A stretch of DNA of 46,064 nt from an uncultured Pelagibacteraceae bacterium. GTDB taxonomy: Bacteria > Pseudomonadota > Alphaproteobacteria > Pelagibacterales > Pelagibacteraceae. Of this stretch, positions 16,535 to 25,469 are shown piece by piece. The notes under the pieces were generated by a model that was not told the origin of the DNA, ran no database searches, and saw only the letters and a program-made list of their open reading frames with translations. Position numbers and translations under genes: made by a program. The DNA lies in contig CACJIJ010000009.1 of the NCBI GenBank assembly GCA_902593445.1, positions 1-46,064 on the forward strand, read 5' to 3'. The number at the start of each line of letters is the position of its first letter. Position 1 is the first letter of the stretch.

Positions 16535-17000
16535 ATAAACTAATTCTTTTTGCGTAAAAAATTCTTATTATCCAATATAAAAATAAACCTATTGGACCAA
16601 TTAAATAAGTAACAATTAATGGCACAGCTATCAAAACCTTATTTATAGAAAACTTTTGAGAGTCTTTAACAATCCAGCCCCCAATAAATAAGTTTATTGC
16701 TATGAAATGAGTCCAAAATATCATTATGTACAAATGATCTTCAAACAATCTAGATAGCTCACTTAGACCTAAGTAAAGACTGAAATTTCCATCAAAATCG
16801 TAACCAATTAAATAAGATTTATATAAAATGAAGATATACACACCACTTAATATTAAAAAAGGAAAAATTGAGGTTACAAGTATTCTACTTAAATGTGATT
16901 GAGGAAACACTATTAAGATAAACCAAAAAGGTAGAACTCCAAGGTTGATCCACATGTAAAGTGTCTCAATTGTAAAATAAGTATAAATTTGTTCAATCAT
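16527..17000 (-). CDS. ABA4-like (DUF4281) membrane protein
   Basis: The 157-residue protein has four hydrophobic helices (about 14-32, 40-58, 92-112, 125-146). It carries the DUF4281/ABA4 pattern of an internal HFIAINLFIGGWIVKDSQ motif and a late GPIGLFLYWIIRIFYAKR motif. Plant ABA4 is required for neoxanthin formation and relatives are linked to carotenoid conversion; the bacterial role is not established. It is the first gene of a leftward pair with the DsbA-family isomerase-like protein. Its start lies 26 bp from divergent recX. The family call rests on motif recall, so moderately firm. Confidence 0.7.
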   Translation of the reverse strand: MIEQIYTYFTIETLYMWINLGVLPFWFILIVFPQSHLSRILVTSIFPFLILSGVYIFILYKSYLIGYDFDGNFSLYLGLSELSRLFEDHLYIMIFWTHFIAINLFIGGWIVKDSQKFSINKVLIAVPLIVTYLIGPIGLFLYWIIRIFYAKRISLYE

Positions 17001-17026
17001 TTAGATATATTATATTAAATCTAACA

Positions 17027-17590
17027 ATGATTCCTATAAGAAATAGAAAAAAAACGCTCCAAGTAACTGTTGATGAGATGCGTAATTTTGCCTTTGCTTA
17101 TGTTGAAAAGTACGCTCCTTCAAAACAACAACTTAAAACTTATTTATTAAAAAAATATATGAAACTATCAGCATCTGATGTTAGAAAAAAAGATGTAAAT
17201 AAACTAATTGATATTGTTTTATCCGATCTAGAAAAAAACAGATTTATAAATGATCAATTTTATTCAGAAAGTAAAGCCAAAAGTATGATTCAAAGAGGAA
17301 ACTCAATTAATAAAATTAGAAATTATTTGATTGGAAAAGGAATTAACGAAACATTTATTAAGGACACAGTGGATAAAATAAAGGAAGATAATTCTGATCA
17401 AGATTTTTTTTCAGCAATAAAATTATGTAAAAAAAAAAGAATTGGTCCAGCAAGAGCAGAGGACAATAGAACTTTATTTTATAAAAAAGATATTTCACTC
17501 CTTGCAAGAAATGGATTTGATTTTGAAACATCAAAAAAGGTAATGGATATACAAAAAGACGAGTATCTAAAAATAATTAATCTACTTTAA
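17027..17590 (+). CDS. recX: RecX-like regulatory protein
   Basis: The 187-residue, strongly basic helical protein has RecX repeats. The characteristic segments are LAFAYVEKYAPSKQQLKTYLLKKY-like three-helix units, then LSDLEKNRFINDQFYSESKAKSMIQRGNS and the IRNYLIGKGI segment. RecX binds RecA filaments and limits strand exchange. No recA is adjacent, which is usual in SAR11-like genomes. The C-terminal third (RNGFDFETSKKVMDI) matches the last repeat. It converges on the 47-aa membrane protein gene, overlapping it by 9 bp. Confidence 0.85.
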   Translation: MIPIRNRKKTLQVTVDEMRNFAFAYVEKYAPSKQQLKTYLLKKYMKLSASDVRKKDVNKLIDIVLSDLEKNRFINDQFYSESKAKSMIQRGNSINKIRNYLIGKGINETFIKDTVDKIKEDNSDQDFFSAIKLCKKKRIGPARAEDNRTLFYKKDISLLARNGFDFETSKKVMDIQKDEYLKIINLL

Positions 17591-17725
17591 CTTTTTATCT
17601 TTTTCTTCTTTTACTAGCTGATGTATTTTATTTCTTATGTAATTTTTTACGAACACAAAAACCAATAATCCAAATATTGAGACTGAAACAATAATTATTA
17701 ATATTATTCTTAATTGTTCATCCAT
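17582..17725 (-). CDS. 47-aa single-pass membrane protein
   Basis: The complementary strand reads from an ATG at 17725-17723 to TAG at 17584-17582. Residues 6-26 form one hydrophobic helix, followed by a basic/acidic tail rich in lysine (VKNYIRNKIHQLVKEEKDKK). The A of its ATG is the last base of the upstream cysQ-like TAA stop (TAATG on the minus strand), a strong sign of translational coupling, and the frame fills the gap to recX exactly. Function unknown. Confidence 0.65.
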   Translation of the reverse strand: MDEQLRIILIIIVSVSIFGLLVFVFVKNYIRNKIHQLVKEEKDKKLK

Positions 17726-18489
17726 TATAAAATATTTTTATTTTTCAAAATTATACTTGGATTTTTTAAGTTCTTTTTACCGTACAAAATTTCATTTCCT
17801 TCAAAATCAGTTACAGTTCCACCTGCATGTTCTAAAATTGCATGACCAGCAGCTATATCCCATTCATATGCCCTAGGCTCAGCAACATAACCATCATATT
17901 CACCAGCAGCAACGACACAGAATTTCAAAGAACTCTTCATTCTAATATTTTCTTTTACTCCCAAATCATCATAAATTTTTTGAATTTCAGGCTTTATTTT
18001 ATTTGAATATGAAATAAATTTTAAATTTTCTGTTTTTTTAAGAGGTAAATTGCTTAAATTTATTTTTTTACCGTTGCTAAGCTCAAAAGCATTACCTTTT
18101 TCAAATGAATAAAACATTCTTTTTTTTGAAGGCGCATTTATTAATCCTGCAACAGGTTTGTTATTAATTATCAGACCAGCATTAATGGTAAATTCTTCCA
18201 AATTATTAATATAATCATAAGTTCCATCAATAGGATCAACGAGCCAGAAATCTTTTATATTTAGGTTATCTTTATTTTCAGAGGTCTCTTCTGAAATGAT
18301 AGGTAAATTAGGAGTAACTTCAGAAATTTTGTTTAATATAAATTTATTTACTTCTAAATCACCATTACTTACTGGTGTATTGTCTGATTTTAATTTTTTT
18401 ATCAAACCCTTTTCTCTCAATTGAATAGCTAAATCTCCAGCCTCTAAAAAATTCTCAATTAAACTTTCTACAATTTTTTTTAAGTTCAC
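17725..18489 (-). CDS. cysQ: CysQ/inositol monophosphatase-family phosphatase
   Basis: The 254-residue metal-dependent phosphatase has ISEETSENKD with the metal-binding Glu near residue 71, WLVDPIDGTYDYINN with the DPIDGT signature, and EWDIAAGHAILEHAGGTV with the third Asp. The WDIAAG form and the overall length fit 3'(2'),5'-bisphosphate nucleotidase (CysQ), which removes PAP made during sulfate assimilation. A plain inositol monophosphatase is less likely but not excluded. The start is GTG at 18489, two bases after the DUF3553 stop, giving a good N-terminus. Together with the 47-aa gene it forms a three-gene leftward operon. Confidence 0.85.
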   Translation of the reverse strand: MNLKKIVESLIENFLEAGDLAIQLREKGLIKKLKSDNTPVSNGDLEVNKFILNKISEVTPNLPIISEETSENKDNLNIKDFWLVDPIDGTYDYINNLEEFTINAGLIINNKPVAGLINAPSKKRMFYSFEKGNAFELSNGKKINLSNLPLKKTENLKFISYSNKIKPEIQKIYDDLGVKENIRMKSSLKFCVVAAGEYDGYVAEPRAYEWDIAAGHAILEHAGGTVTDFEGNEILYGKKNLKNPSIILKNKNIL

Positions 18490-18491
18490 CT

Positions 18492-18662
18492 TTATTTTCC
18501 TAGTTTTTTTAGTTCAATATTTTTTGCATTAATCACTTTTTTTCCTGCATTTTCAAAATTAACAGTCACTTTATCCTTAATTATAGTTTGTACTTGACCT
18601 ATACCCCATTCTTTTTTTTGAGGATTAGTGACTTTGTCGCCTGGTTCATAATCTAAAATCAT
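18492..18662 (-). CDS. DUF3553 small protein
   Basis: The 56-residue frame runs from ATG (complement of 18660-18662) to TAA (18494-18492). It has the DUF3553 pattern: [19 protein letters not shown] near the N-terminus, then [20 protein letters not shown]. It resembles a small SH3-like barrel of the kind found in RNA-polymerase-interacting domains, but its role is unknown. It is the first gene of the leftward set with cysQ, and divergent from mnmA by 41 bp. Confidence 0.85.
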   Translation of the reverse strand: MILDYEPGDKVTNPQKKEWGIGQVQTIIKDKVTVNFENAGKKVINAKNIELKKLGK

Positions 18663-18703
18663 TTAATTTAACTTATATTTTAAATAAGTATAAATATCAC
18701 CTT

Positions 18704-19819
18704 ATGAATAAAGATTTAAATTCTATCGGTTTAGATAAAAAACCTTCAGATACTACTATAGTTGTTGCAATGTCGGGTGGAGTAGATTCTTCCACCGTTG
18801 CAGGTATAATGAAAAAAGAAGGTTACAATGTAATAGGAATAACTTTAAAACTTTATGACGATGGGAAAGAAGTAGCTGCATCAAAACAATGTTGTTCAGG
18901 TCAAGATATAATGGATGCTAAACGTGTTGCACATAAGTTAGGCATAGATCATAAAATTTTATATTATCAAGATAAGTTTAAACAAGGCGTTATAGATAAT
19001 TTTGTTGAGAGTTATTTAAAGGGTGAAACTCCAATTCCATGTGTTCAGTGTAATCAAACTGTTAAATTTAAAGATTTATTTGAGGTTTCAAAAGACCTTA
19101 AAGCTGACGCATTGGTTACAGGCCATTATGTAAAAAGTATTACAGAAAATAAAACTACAAACATGTATAGAGCCATAGATGAAAATAGGGACCAAAGTTA
19201 TTTTTTATTCAATACAACTAGAGAACAGTTAGATTATTTAAGATTTCCCTTAGGTGGAATGCTAAAAGACAAAACCAGAGAAATTGCAAAAAATCTAAAT
19301 CTAAACGTTGCTGATAAACCTGATAGTCAAGACATCTGTTTTGTTCCAAATGGTGATTATGCTTCAGTAATACAAAAGTTTAGACCAGACTCTTTTCAGA
19401 AAGGAAATATAAAAAATTTAAACGGAGATGTAATTGGTGTCCATGATGGAATTATAAATTTTACAATTGGACAACGTAAAGGCATAAAAATTTCAGATAA
19501 AGAGGCTTTGTATGTTATAAAGATCAATTCTAATAAAAATGAAATCATAGTAGGTCCAAAAGAAGAGCTTGGTAAAACAGAAATTACTCTAAAAGAAATT
19601 AATTTACTGGCCAATAATGAAGATTTAGATCAAAATATATATGTTAAAGTAAGATCAACTGGAAAATTACTTGAGGCAAAAGTAGATTTAATAGATAAAA
19701 ATCATGCTAAAGTAAATTTAGTTCATCCAGAGGATGGAATATCGCCAGGTCAAGCTTGCGTATTTTACCATAAAGATCAATTTGGCCATAAAGTACTTGG
19801 TGGTGGTTGGATTATTTAG
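18704..19819 (+). CDS. mnmA: tRNA-specific 2-thiouridylase MnmA
   Basis: The 371-residue enzyme thiolates U34 of tRNA for Lys, Glu and Gln. Visible features are the PP-loop [15 protein letters not shown] (residues about 20-34) and the first catalytic cysteine in [13 protein letters not shown]. The second is in [15 protein letters not shown], followed by the C-terminal barrel domains ending in [15 protein letters not shown]. Length and motifs are typical. The last 8 bp overlap the convergent membrane-protein gene. No sulfur-relay (tus) genes are adjacent. Confidence 0.96.
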   Translation: MNKDLNSIGLDKKPSDTTIVVAMSGGVDSSTVAGIMKKEGYNVIGITLKLYDDGKEVAASKQCCSGQDIMDAKRVAHKLGIDHKILYYQDKFKQGVIDNFVESYLKGETPIPCVQCNQTVKFKDLFEVSKDLKADALVTGHYVKSITENKTTNMYRAIDENRDQSYFLFNTTREQLDYLRFPLGGMLKDKTREIAKNLNLNVADKPDSQDICFVPNGDYASVIQKFRPDSFQKGNIKNLNGDVIGVHDGIINFTIGQRKGIKISDKEALYVIKINSNKNEIIVGPKEELGKTEITLKEINLLANNEDLDQNIYVKVRSTGKLLEAKVDLIDKNHAKVNLVHPEDGISPGQACVFYHKDQFGHKVLGGGWII

Positions 19820-20447
19820 TTTTTTTTAAAATAAAAAAAAGAATTATAAAATAAAAATGTGTTAACAAAAAATAATTCCAAGAAATAATATTCTTAAAAT
19901 TTTTTATTATTTCTACTTCAGATATTACCAGAGGAAACAATAATACTCCTAATAAAATTATAGTTGTCGAGTAATAAAATAGATAATTTTTAGCTTTTAC
20001 ATTTATTCCTAAAGTATTTTTAAATTTAATAGAAAAAAAAAATTGAGTTAATACTGTAAAAAAAATATAGACAAATATTCCTACTTGTCTAAAAAACCTG
20101 TAAAGTTTTCCCTCACCTAAAAAAATAATATAAAGCACCAAAAATAAAATAGAGCAATAAGCCAAAAATATTAAGATTTTTGATAAATTAATTTTATTTT
20201 TTGATAAAAATTCATAAAAATTTTTCCAAAAATAATAAAGAAAAACTGCATACATAACCATTAAAGGTTTGAAAAAATATTTTACGGGCTCATATCTTCC
20301 AACTCGAGATATGGATGTGCACCCCTCAAAATTTGGTATACACCAACTTATCAAATTTAAATTTGCTGACCAAACAAATGAAATAATTATGGTGATAATA
20401 GGTATTAAAAAACAAAGTAAACACAAATTTCTAAGGCTTACTCTCAT
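19812..20447 (-). CDS. six-helix membrane protein, Frag1/DRAM/Sfk1-like
   Basis: The 211-residue polytopic protein has about six hydrophobic helices. After the first helix is the polar loop [19 protein letters not shown]. This acidic/cysteine/GRY pattern is reminiscent of the Frag1/DRAM/Sfk1 group, where the loop faces outward. The rest is Phe/Ile/Lys-rich with no catalytic motif. The function is unknown; eukaryotic relatives influence lipid asymmetry or autophagy. Its 3' end overlaps mnmA by 8 bp, and the 27-aa basic peptide gene lies just upstream. Confidence 0.7.
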   Translation of the reverse strand: MRVSLRNLCLLCFLIPIITIIISFVWSANLNLISWCIPNFEGCTSISRVGRYEPVKYFFKPLMVMYAVFLYYFWKNFYEFLSKNKINLSKILIFLAYCSILFLVLYIIFLGEGKLYRFFRQVGIFVYIFFTVLTQFFFSIKFKNTLGINVKAKNYLFYYSTTIILLGVLLFPLVISEVEIIKNFKNIISWNYFLLTHFYFIILFFILKKTK

Positions 20448-20462
20448 AGATTTGCTATAAAT

Positions 20463-20546
20463 TTATTTTTTCTTATTTTTTCTTTTAGCTCTTCTTTTTT
20501 TAGATCCTTGTTTTCTTCGGCCTCTATGTTTTTTTGGGTAACTCAT
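20463..20546 (-). CDS. 27-aa extremely basic peptide
   Basis: The minus strand encodes a 27-residue peptide from ATG (20546-20544) to TAA (20465-20463), beginning MSYPKKHRGRRKQGSKKR. Sixteen of 27 residues are Lys or Arg. The composition is that of a ribosome-associated or nucleic-acid-binding peptide (compare small bacterial proteins such as bTHX, though the sequence is not that protein). A promoter-like pair lies at 20582-20610 on the same strand. An A-rich genome can encode Lys runs by chance, but the Arg/Gly/His/Pro mix and position argue for a gene. Confidence 0.55.
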   Translation of the reverse strand: MSYPKKHRGRRKQGSKKRRAKRKNKKK

Positions 20547-20581
20547 TTAATTCTATGTTAATTTTATTGACATTTTAGTGG

Positions 20582-20610
20582 GATATAGCATTGTCTTAGT
20601 AACATATCAA
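20582..20610 (-). promoter_or_regulatory. candidate promoter for the basic peptide gene
   Basis: On the minus strand, TTGATA (20610-20605) and TATATC (20587-20582) are separated by 17 bp. Transcription would begin around 20575, about 29 bases before the 27-aa peptide start. The same gap carries a TTGACA at 20567-20572 on the plus strand without a matching -10. Confidence 0.4.
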
Positions 20611-20617
20611 ATTTTTT

Positions 20618-21796
20618 ATGGGCAATTCTTTCAAAACATTCCTAAAACATACAGCGAAAGATTTTCATAATCAGTCAGTAAACCCTCCAGTAGTTAGAGC
20701 CTCAACTATTATCTTTAAATCAATGCAGGATATTAAAAAGACACAAAACAAGTATTTAAAAGATCCCGTTAGTGGCAATTTTGACTATGGAAGACAAGGT
20801 ACCTCAACAACTTATGCATTGCAGCAAATTTTAAGAAAAATAGAAGAGTGCTATAAAGTATATTTAACCCCAACAGGTTTTGGTGCAATTTTTCTTGCAG
20901 TATTAAGTGTTGTAAAACCAGATGATGAAATATTAGTAACCGACTCTGTGTATTCACCTTCAAGACTTCTCACAGAAAATTATCTTAAAAAGTTTAATAT
21001 TAAAGCTGTTTTTTATAACCCAAGTGATTTAAATGATTTAAAATCTAAAATTACAAATAAAACTAAACTTATTTTTGTAGAAAATCCAGGAAGTAATACT
21101 TTTGAGTTTCAAGATTTATCAAAAATAGTTTCTTTAGCAAAAAAAAACAAAATTTATACAGCAATAGATAACACTTGGGGAACGCCATATTTTCTAAAGC
21201 CAATAAAGCTAGGTTTTGATATGTCTATTGTATCAGCAACAAAGTATTACTCTGGTCATTCTGATGTAATGGGTGGTAGTTTAGCTATAAGTAAGAAAGT
21301 TTTTAAATTAGTAGAAGCAACAAATAAAGTTTCTGGATTAAGATTAGGACCAGATGATGCATACTTAATTCTTAGGGGTATTAGAACTTTAGATGTAAGA
21401 TTAGATAAACATCAAGAAAATGCTTTAAAAGTTTCTAAATTTTTATCAAAACAAAAAAAAATAACTAAAGTCTTCTATCCTTATAAAAAAGGAAGTGATA
21501 ATTTTAAATTATGGAAAAAATACTATTCTGGAGCATCAGGTTTATTAGGATTTAAAATTAAATCAAAAAATAAAAATTCTGTGTTAAAATTTGTTAATTC
21601 CTTAAAACTATTTGGTTATGGTTTCAGTTGGGGAGGTTTTGAAAGCTTAGCGCTTTATCAAACACATCATGCATTAGGGAAGAGACAATTTACACATGTA
21701 AATAAAGATGAACATATTATAAGGATGCATATAGGACTTGAAGATCCTAAAGATATAATAAAAGATATAAAACAAGCTTTAAAGTTTATAAAATAG
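20618..21796 (+). CDS. metC: cystathionine beta-lyase, PLP-dependent
   Basis: The 392-residue enzyme belongs to the Cys/Met metabolism PLP family. FDYGRQGTSTTYALQQILRKIE is the typical N-terminal substrate and cofactor region, IDNTWGTPYF holds the cofactor Asp, and SATKYYSGHSDVMGG holds the Schiff-base lysine. The GTSTTYAL form and FSWGGFESLA near the C-terminus are characteristic of cystathionine beta-lyase (MetC). MetC converts cystathionine to homocysteine, or degrades other cysteine S-conjugates. The start at 20618 has no obvious strong ribosome site. It is followed after 4 bp by an MFS gene, so co-transcription is likely. Confidence 0.9.
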   Translation: MGNSFKTFLKHTAKDFHNQSVNPPVVRASTIIFKSMQDIKKTQNKYLKDPVSGNFDYGRQGTSTTYALQQILRKIEECYKVYLTPTGFGAIFLAVLSVVKPDDEILVTDSVYSPSRLLTENYLKKFNIKAVFYNPSDLNDLKSKITNKTKLIFVENPGSNTFEFQDLSKIVSLAKKNKIYTAIDNTWGTPYFLKPIKLGFDMSIVSATKYYSGHSDVMGGSLAISKKVFKLVEATNKVSGLRLGPDDAYLILRGIRTLDVRLDKHQENALKVSKFLSKQKKITKVFYPYKKGSDNFKLWKKYYSGASGLLGFKIKSKNKNSVLKFVNSLKLFGYGFSWGGFESLALYQTHHALGKRQFTHVNKDEHIIRMHIGLEDPKDIIKDIKQALKFIK

Positions 21797-21800
21797 AATA

Positions 21801-23015
21801 ATGAATAATTTTTTTCCAAGCAAAACAGCTTTTGTAACTCTTATTGCTTGCTGTCTAACTGTAATAATCGCATTAGGTATTAGGCAAACATTTGGCTTGT
21901 TTTATTTTGATTTTGCGACAGATCTTGATATTACAATTTCACAATTTGGATTTGCAATGGGTTTGCAATTATTTTTATGGGGAGCTTTTAATCCTTTATT
22001 TGGAGTTATTACAGATAAGTATGGTGGTAATATTGCAATCTTCATAGGATTTTTATTTTATTTAGCTGGAGTACTGCTTTTTTATTTAGGTTTTAATACA
22101 GGTGTTAATTTTATATATACTATAGGTATTTTAATTGGTGTAGGTCTTGGCTCTACAGCAATCAGCATTCCTGTTTCAGTAGTAGCAAAACATTATTCTG
22201 CCTCTAAAAGAACAATGGCTACAGGAATAGTTACAAGCGCAGGATCTTTTGGATATTTTGTTTCTCCAATATTTGTAAGCTATTCCTTAACTGAAAATGG
22301 CTGGGAACCTACAATGTTATATTTTTGTTTTTTATTAGGCTTGGGTTTAATAGTTGCTTTATTTATTAGCACTCCGAAAATTCCAGTAGGAAGTAATCAA
22401 AATAATAATCAAACAGCAACAGAGGCTTTAAAAGAAGCACTTTCAAATAAAAGTTTTATTTATTTAACTTTAGGATTTTTTGTATGTGGATGGCATATAG
22501 CTTTAGTTGCTACTCATATTCCAACCTATATGATGGATAAAGGTTTACCAGATTGGTGTGCTACAACAGTGTTATCACTCATTGGTCTTTTCAATATGGT
22601 TGGAACAATTATGAGTGGTTACTTAGCAACAAGATATAGCAAAAAATATATACTAAGCTCAATTTATTTACTAAGAGGTGTATCAATAATAATATTTATT
22701 TTTTTTCCACCAAGCGTACTTAACTCTATTATTTTTGGGATAACTTTTGGTTTCTTATGGCTATCAACTGTTCCACCAACCAATGGAATTGTTGCACACA
22801 TTTTTGGAACCAAATATGTAGGTATGTTATATGGAATAGTATTTGTAAGTCATCAAATTGGATCTTTCTTAGGCGCATATTTGAGTGGAGTATTCTATGA
22901 ATTAAACGGAAATTTTGATTATGCATGGTATGGATCTATCGCATTATCAATTTTTGCAGGTTTGATACATTTGCCTATAAAAGAGAAAGCAATTGAAAGA
23001 ATTCAACCAGCATAA
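21801..23015 (+). CDS. MFS transporter, monocarboxylate/oxalate-type
   Basis: The 404-residue major facilitator has twelve hydrophobic helices in two six-helix halves. The signature loop GVITDKYGGNIAIFIG lies between helices 2 and 3, with the related SGYLATRYSKKYI loop in the second half. The Arg in IRQTFGLFYFDFA of helix 1 resembles oxalate/formate or monocarboxylate carriers. Substrate not determined. It lies between metC and pabB; its last 23 bp overlap pabB if pabB begins at TTG 22993. Confidence 0.9.
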   Translation: MNNFFPSKTAFVTLIACCLTVIIALGIRQTFGLFYFDFATDLDITISQFGFAMGLQLFLWGAFNPLFGVITDKYGGNIAIFIGFLFYLAGVLLFYLGFNTGVNFIYTIGILIGVGLGSTAISIPVSVVAKHYSASKRTMATGIVTSAGSFGYFVSPIFVSYSLTENGWEPTMLYFCFLLGLGLIVALFISTPKIPVGSNQNNNQTATEALKEALSNKSFIYLTLGFFVCGWHIALVATHIPTYMMDKGLPDWCATTVLSLIGLFNMVGTIMSGYLATRYSKKYILSSIYLLRGVSIIIFIFFPPSVLNSIIFGITFGFLWLSTVPPTNGIVAHIFGTKYVGMLYGIVFVSHQIGSFLGAYLSGVFYELNGNFDYAWYGSIALSIFAGLIHLPIKEKAIERIQPA

Positions 23016-24207
23016 GTTAAAATTTAATCCATATTTAGAGGATTTGTATCAATCTGATAAACCTCTAATTATTTATAAAGTAGATGATGGATATAATATT
23101 TATACTGATTTTTCAAAAAAGATTATTTTAACAAAAAAAAATATAAAAAATTTTCTTCAATCAATAGAGAAAAAAAAATATAAAAAAGAAACAGATCTAT
23201 ATCTTGGTTTTTTTGGTTATGAAATATTATGTAATTTAATTGGTATTAACATAAAAAATAAAAAAAAATTAAATTTTTATAAAGGAATATTTTACAAACC
23301 TGAGACAATAATTAAAATTAGAAAAGATATTAAAATCATATCAAAAATCCAAAAACATAAATTTAATTATCAATTTAACAAAACTCAAATATTAAGTCCG
23401 TTTAAAATTAATATTTCTTATTCAAAATATAAAAAAATATTTGAAATATTCTCAAAAAAAATAAGACAAGGTGAAACTTATCAAATTAAAATTTGTACGA
23501 AGTATAAGAATAAATCAACGATTAATCCTATTAATTTCTTCTGGAAATTGATGCGAGTAAATGCGTCTCCAGAGTCATTTATGATAAAAGATAAAGATTA
23601 CTCTATAGTAAGCTGCTCTCCCGAAACACTTATAGATAAGAAAAAAAATAGAATAATTACAAAGCCAATAGCTGGTACTTTTAAGAAAAAATTATCTTCT
23701 AATAAAAATATAGCTCTTAAATATTTTAGAAACAATGAAAAAGAAACCAAGGAGCACAATATGATAGTTGATATGGAGAGAAGCGATTTATCAAAAATTT
23801 GTAAGCCAGGTAGCGTTAAAATACTTAAGAAAAAATATGTTGAAGAATATAAACATCTTTTTCATTATGTAACTTCAGTTGGAGGCATATTAAACAAAAA
23901 TACAAAATTAATTGACGTTGTAAAAGCAATGATGCCAGGTGGATCTGTAATTGGTTGTCCCAAAATAAGAACCCTTGAATTGTTAAATAATCAAGAAAAA
24001 GAAAGTAGAAATATTTTTACTGGAAGCTTTGGCTTAATTAAATTTAATCAAGATATGAGGTTTAATATTATAATAAGATCTATATTAAATTATAGAAATC
24101 AATCTGAGATCTCTGCTGCATCTGGTGTAGTATTAGACAGCTCACCAAAGAAAGAGTTTAATGAAAATTACATTAAAGCAAAATCTTTATTGGAGTTATT
24201 TAAATGA
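22993..24207 (+). CDS. pabB: aminodeoxychorismate synthase component I
   Basis: The roughly 404-residue chorismate-binding enzyme joins chorismate with ammonia on the folate pathway. The C-terminal catalytic half is clear: RQGETYQIKICTKY, SPESFMIKDKDYSIVSCSPETLI, ITKPIAGTFKKK, EHNMIVDMERSDLSKICKPGSV, VGGILNKNTKLIDVVKAMMPGGSVIGCPK and GSFGLI. The PIAGT form suits PabB or TrpE, and the following pabA and pabC genes decide for PabB. No ATG is near the front, so the start is taken as TTG 22993 inside the MFS gene; TTG 23044 is an alternative. It overlaps pabA by four bases (ATGA). Confidence 0.9.
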   Translation: MKEFNQHKLKFNPYLEDLYQSDKPLIIYKVDDGYNIYTDFSKKIILTKKNIKNFLQSIEKKKYKKETDLYLGFFGYEILCNLIGINIKNKKKLNFYKGIFYKPETIIKIRKDIKIISKIQKHKFNYQFNKTQILSPFKINISYSKYKKIFEIFSKKIRQGETYQIKICTKYKNKSTINPINFFWKLMRVNASPESFMIKDKDYSIVSCSPETLIDKKKNRIITKPIAGTFKKKLSSNKNIALKYFRNNEKETKEHNMIVDMERSDLSKICKPGSVKILKKKYVEEYKHLFHYVTSVGGILNKNTKLIDVVKAMMPGGSVIGCPKIRTLELLNNQEKESRNIFTGSFGLIKFNQDMRFNIIIRSILNYRNQSEISAASGVVLDSSPKKEFNENYIKAKSLLELFK

Positions 24208-24761
24208 TTTACATTATAGATCATCAAGACTCTTTTACCTGGAATGTTGTTCATCAATTTGCAAAATTTGATAAAGTAATTTGCTCAAATTATTATGAAG
24301 TAAATAACAAATTACTTGATAAAAGTGATGTGATCGTTTTATCACCAGGACCTGGGTCACCAAAGGATTATCCTGATACATCAAAAATTTATAAAAAATA
24401 CAAAGGAAAGAAAAAAATTATTGGTATTTGTCTTGGTTATCAGATGATTTTACATAATGAAGGAGGCAAAATAATACAACAAAAAAAAATTTATCATGGC
24501 TTTCAATCCAATATAAAAACAAATAGTCAAACTAAAATCTTTAAAAAAAATCAACAGTTTAAAGTTGGAAGATATCATTCATTAAAATTAATGGAGCCTT
24601 TTAAATCGAATTCAATTAAAATAACTATGAGATGTAGTAAAACAAAAATACCAATGGGTCTTGAGGATAGTCAAAACAAAATATATGGATTTCAATTTCA
24701 TCCAGAATCTTTTTTAACAGAAAATGGCAACACTCTTATTAAAAAAATCTTATCAGCTTAG
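24204..24761 (+). CDS. pabA: aminodeoxychorismate synthase glutaminase
   Basis: The 185-residue class-I glutamine amidotransferase supplies ammonia to PabB. It shows the opening IIDHQDSFTWNVVHQF, the oxyanion segment VLSPGPGSP, the nucleophile loop IIGICLGYQMI with catalytic Cys near residue 76, and the catalytic His-Glu in YGFQFHPESFL. It could also serve anthranilate synthase as TrpG, as amphibolic PabA/TrpG proteins do. The pabB-pabA-pabC order, with overlapping starts, favours folate synthesis. The ATG shares bases with the pabB TGA stop. Confidence 0.92.
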   Translation: MIYIIDHQDSFTWNVVHQFAKFDKVICSNYYEVNNKLLDKSDVIVLSPGPGSPKDYPDTSKIYKKYKGKKKIIGICLGYQMILHNEGGKIIQQKKIYHGFQSNIKTNSQTKIFKKNQQFKVGRYHSLKLMEPFKSNSIKITMRCSKTKIPMGLEDSQNKIYGFQFHPESFLTENGNTLIKKILSA

Positions 24762-25467
24762 TAATCTTAAAGAAGTTACTTTTAAAGATCTTTGGGGATC
24801 TAGAGGCGTATTTACTACAATGCGAATGATTGGGAATCCTCCTAAGTTAATACTTTTAAAACCGCATATAGAGAACTTAATAAAATCTACAAAAAAATAT
24901 GGGATTAGAAAAAAAAATTTAAAAAACATTATTAAAGATTTAATTAAGAAAAATACTTTATACGAAGGTCCTGATAATTTATTTCGTGTAGCGTTAAATA
25001 AAAAATTAATATCATTCTCTATTAGAAAAAGACCCAAACCAAAGAGTAATTTTAATCTGTTATTGTTTAGATATAAACGAGTAGAGCCAAATTATAAAAA
25101 TCTTTATTATAGAAAAATATTAGCAAAATTAAGTAAAGTTGACCCAACTAAATTCGATGTTGCTTTAGTCGCAAATGACAAGATTTTAGAAACTGGTACC
25201 TCAAATTTAGTTTTTGTGAAAAATGGAAAGATCTTTTCACCTAAAAAAAATTGTTATTTTGGAAATACGCTTAAATTTATCAGTAAAAAAATAAAAATTA
25301 ATTTTAAAGATATTTTAATTAAATCAATTCATGATTATGAAGAAATAATTCTTATTGGATCTGGTAAAGGAGTAACATCAGTTTCAAAAATAAACGATCT
25401 TAAATGGAAGAGAAGAAAGACTGGTTGCTACATTAAGTTAAATAAAATATATAATTCTCTCTTTTAA
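24724..25467 (+). CDS. pabC: aminodeoxychorismate lyase (class IV PLP)
   Basis: The 247-residue fold-type IV PLP protein would convert aminodeoxychorismate to 4-aminobenzoate and pyruvate. The family framework is present: SRGVFTTMRM near residue 26, RVALNKKLISFSI, the likely catalytic lysine K125 in EPNYKNLYYRKIL, ILETGTSNLVFVKNGKIFSP and the GSGKGVTSVSKI segment. Lys content is very high. It begins 38 bp inside pabA in another frame, an unusually long overlap; a later start is possible but would lose the first strand. The call is supported by context, since class IV enzymes are hard to tell apart by motif. Confidence 0.85.
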   Translation: MATLLLKKSYQLSNLKEVTFKDLWGSRGVFTTMRMIGNPPKLILLKPHIENLIKSTKKYGIRKKNLKNIIKDLIKKNTLYEGPDNLFRVALNKKLISFSIRKRPKPKSNFNLLLFRYKRVEPNYKNLYYRKILAKLSKVDPTKFDVALVANDKILETGTSNLVFVKNGKIFSPKKNCYFGNTLKFISKKIKINFKDILIKSIHDYEEIILIGSGKGVTSVSKINDLKWKRRKTGCYIKLNKIYNSLF

Positions 25468-25469
25468 AT

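Noticed and set aside
20547..20617. SAM-responsive riboswitch before the metC-like gene
   Set aside because: The leader is only about 70 bp and I see neither the conserved pseudoknot blocks of SAM-II/SAM-V nor a terminator-like stem.
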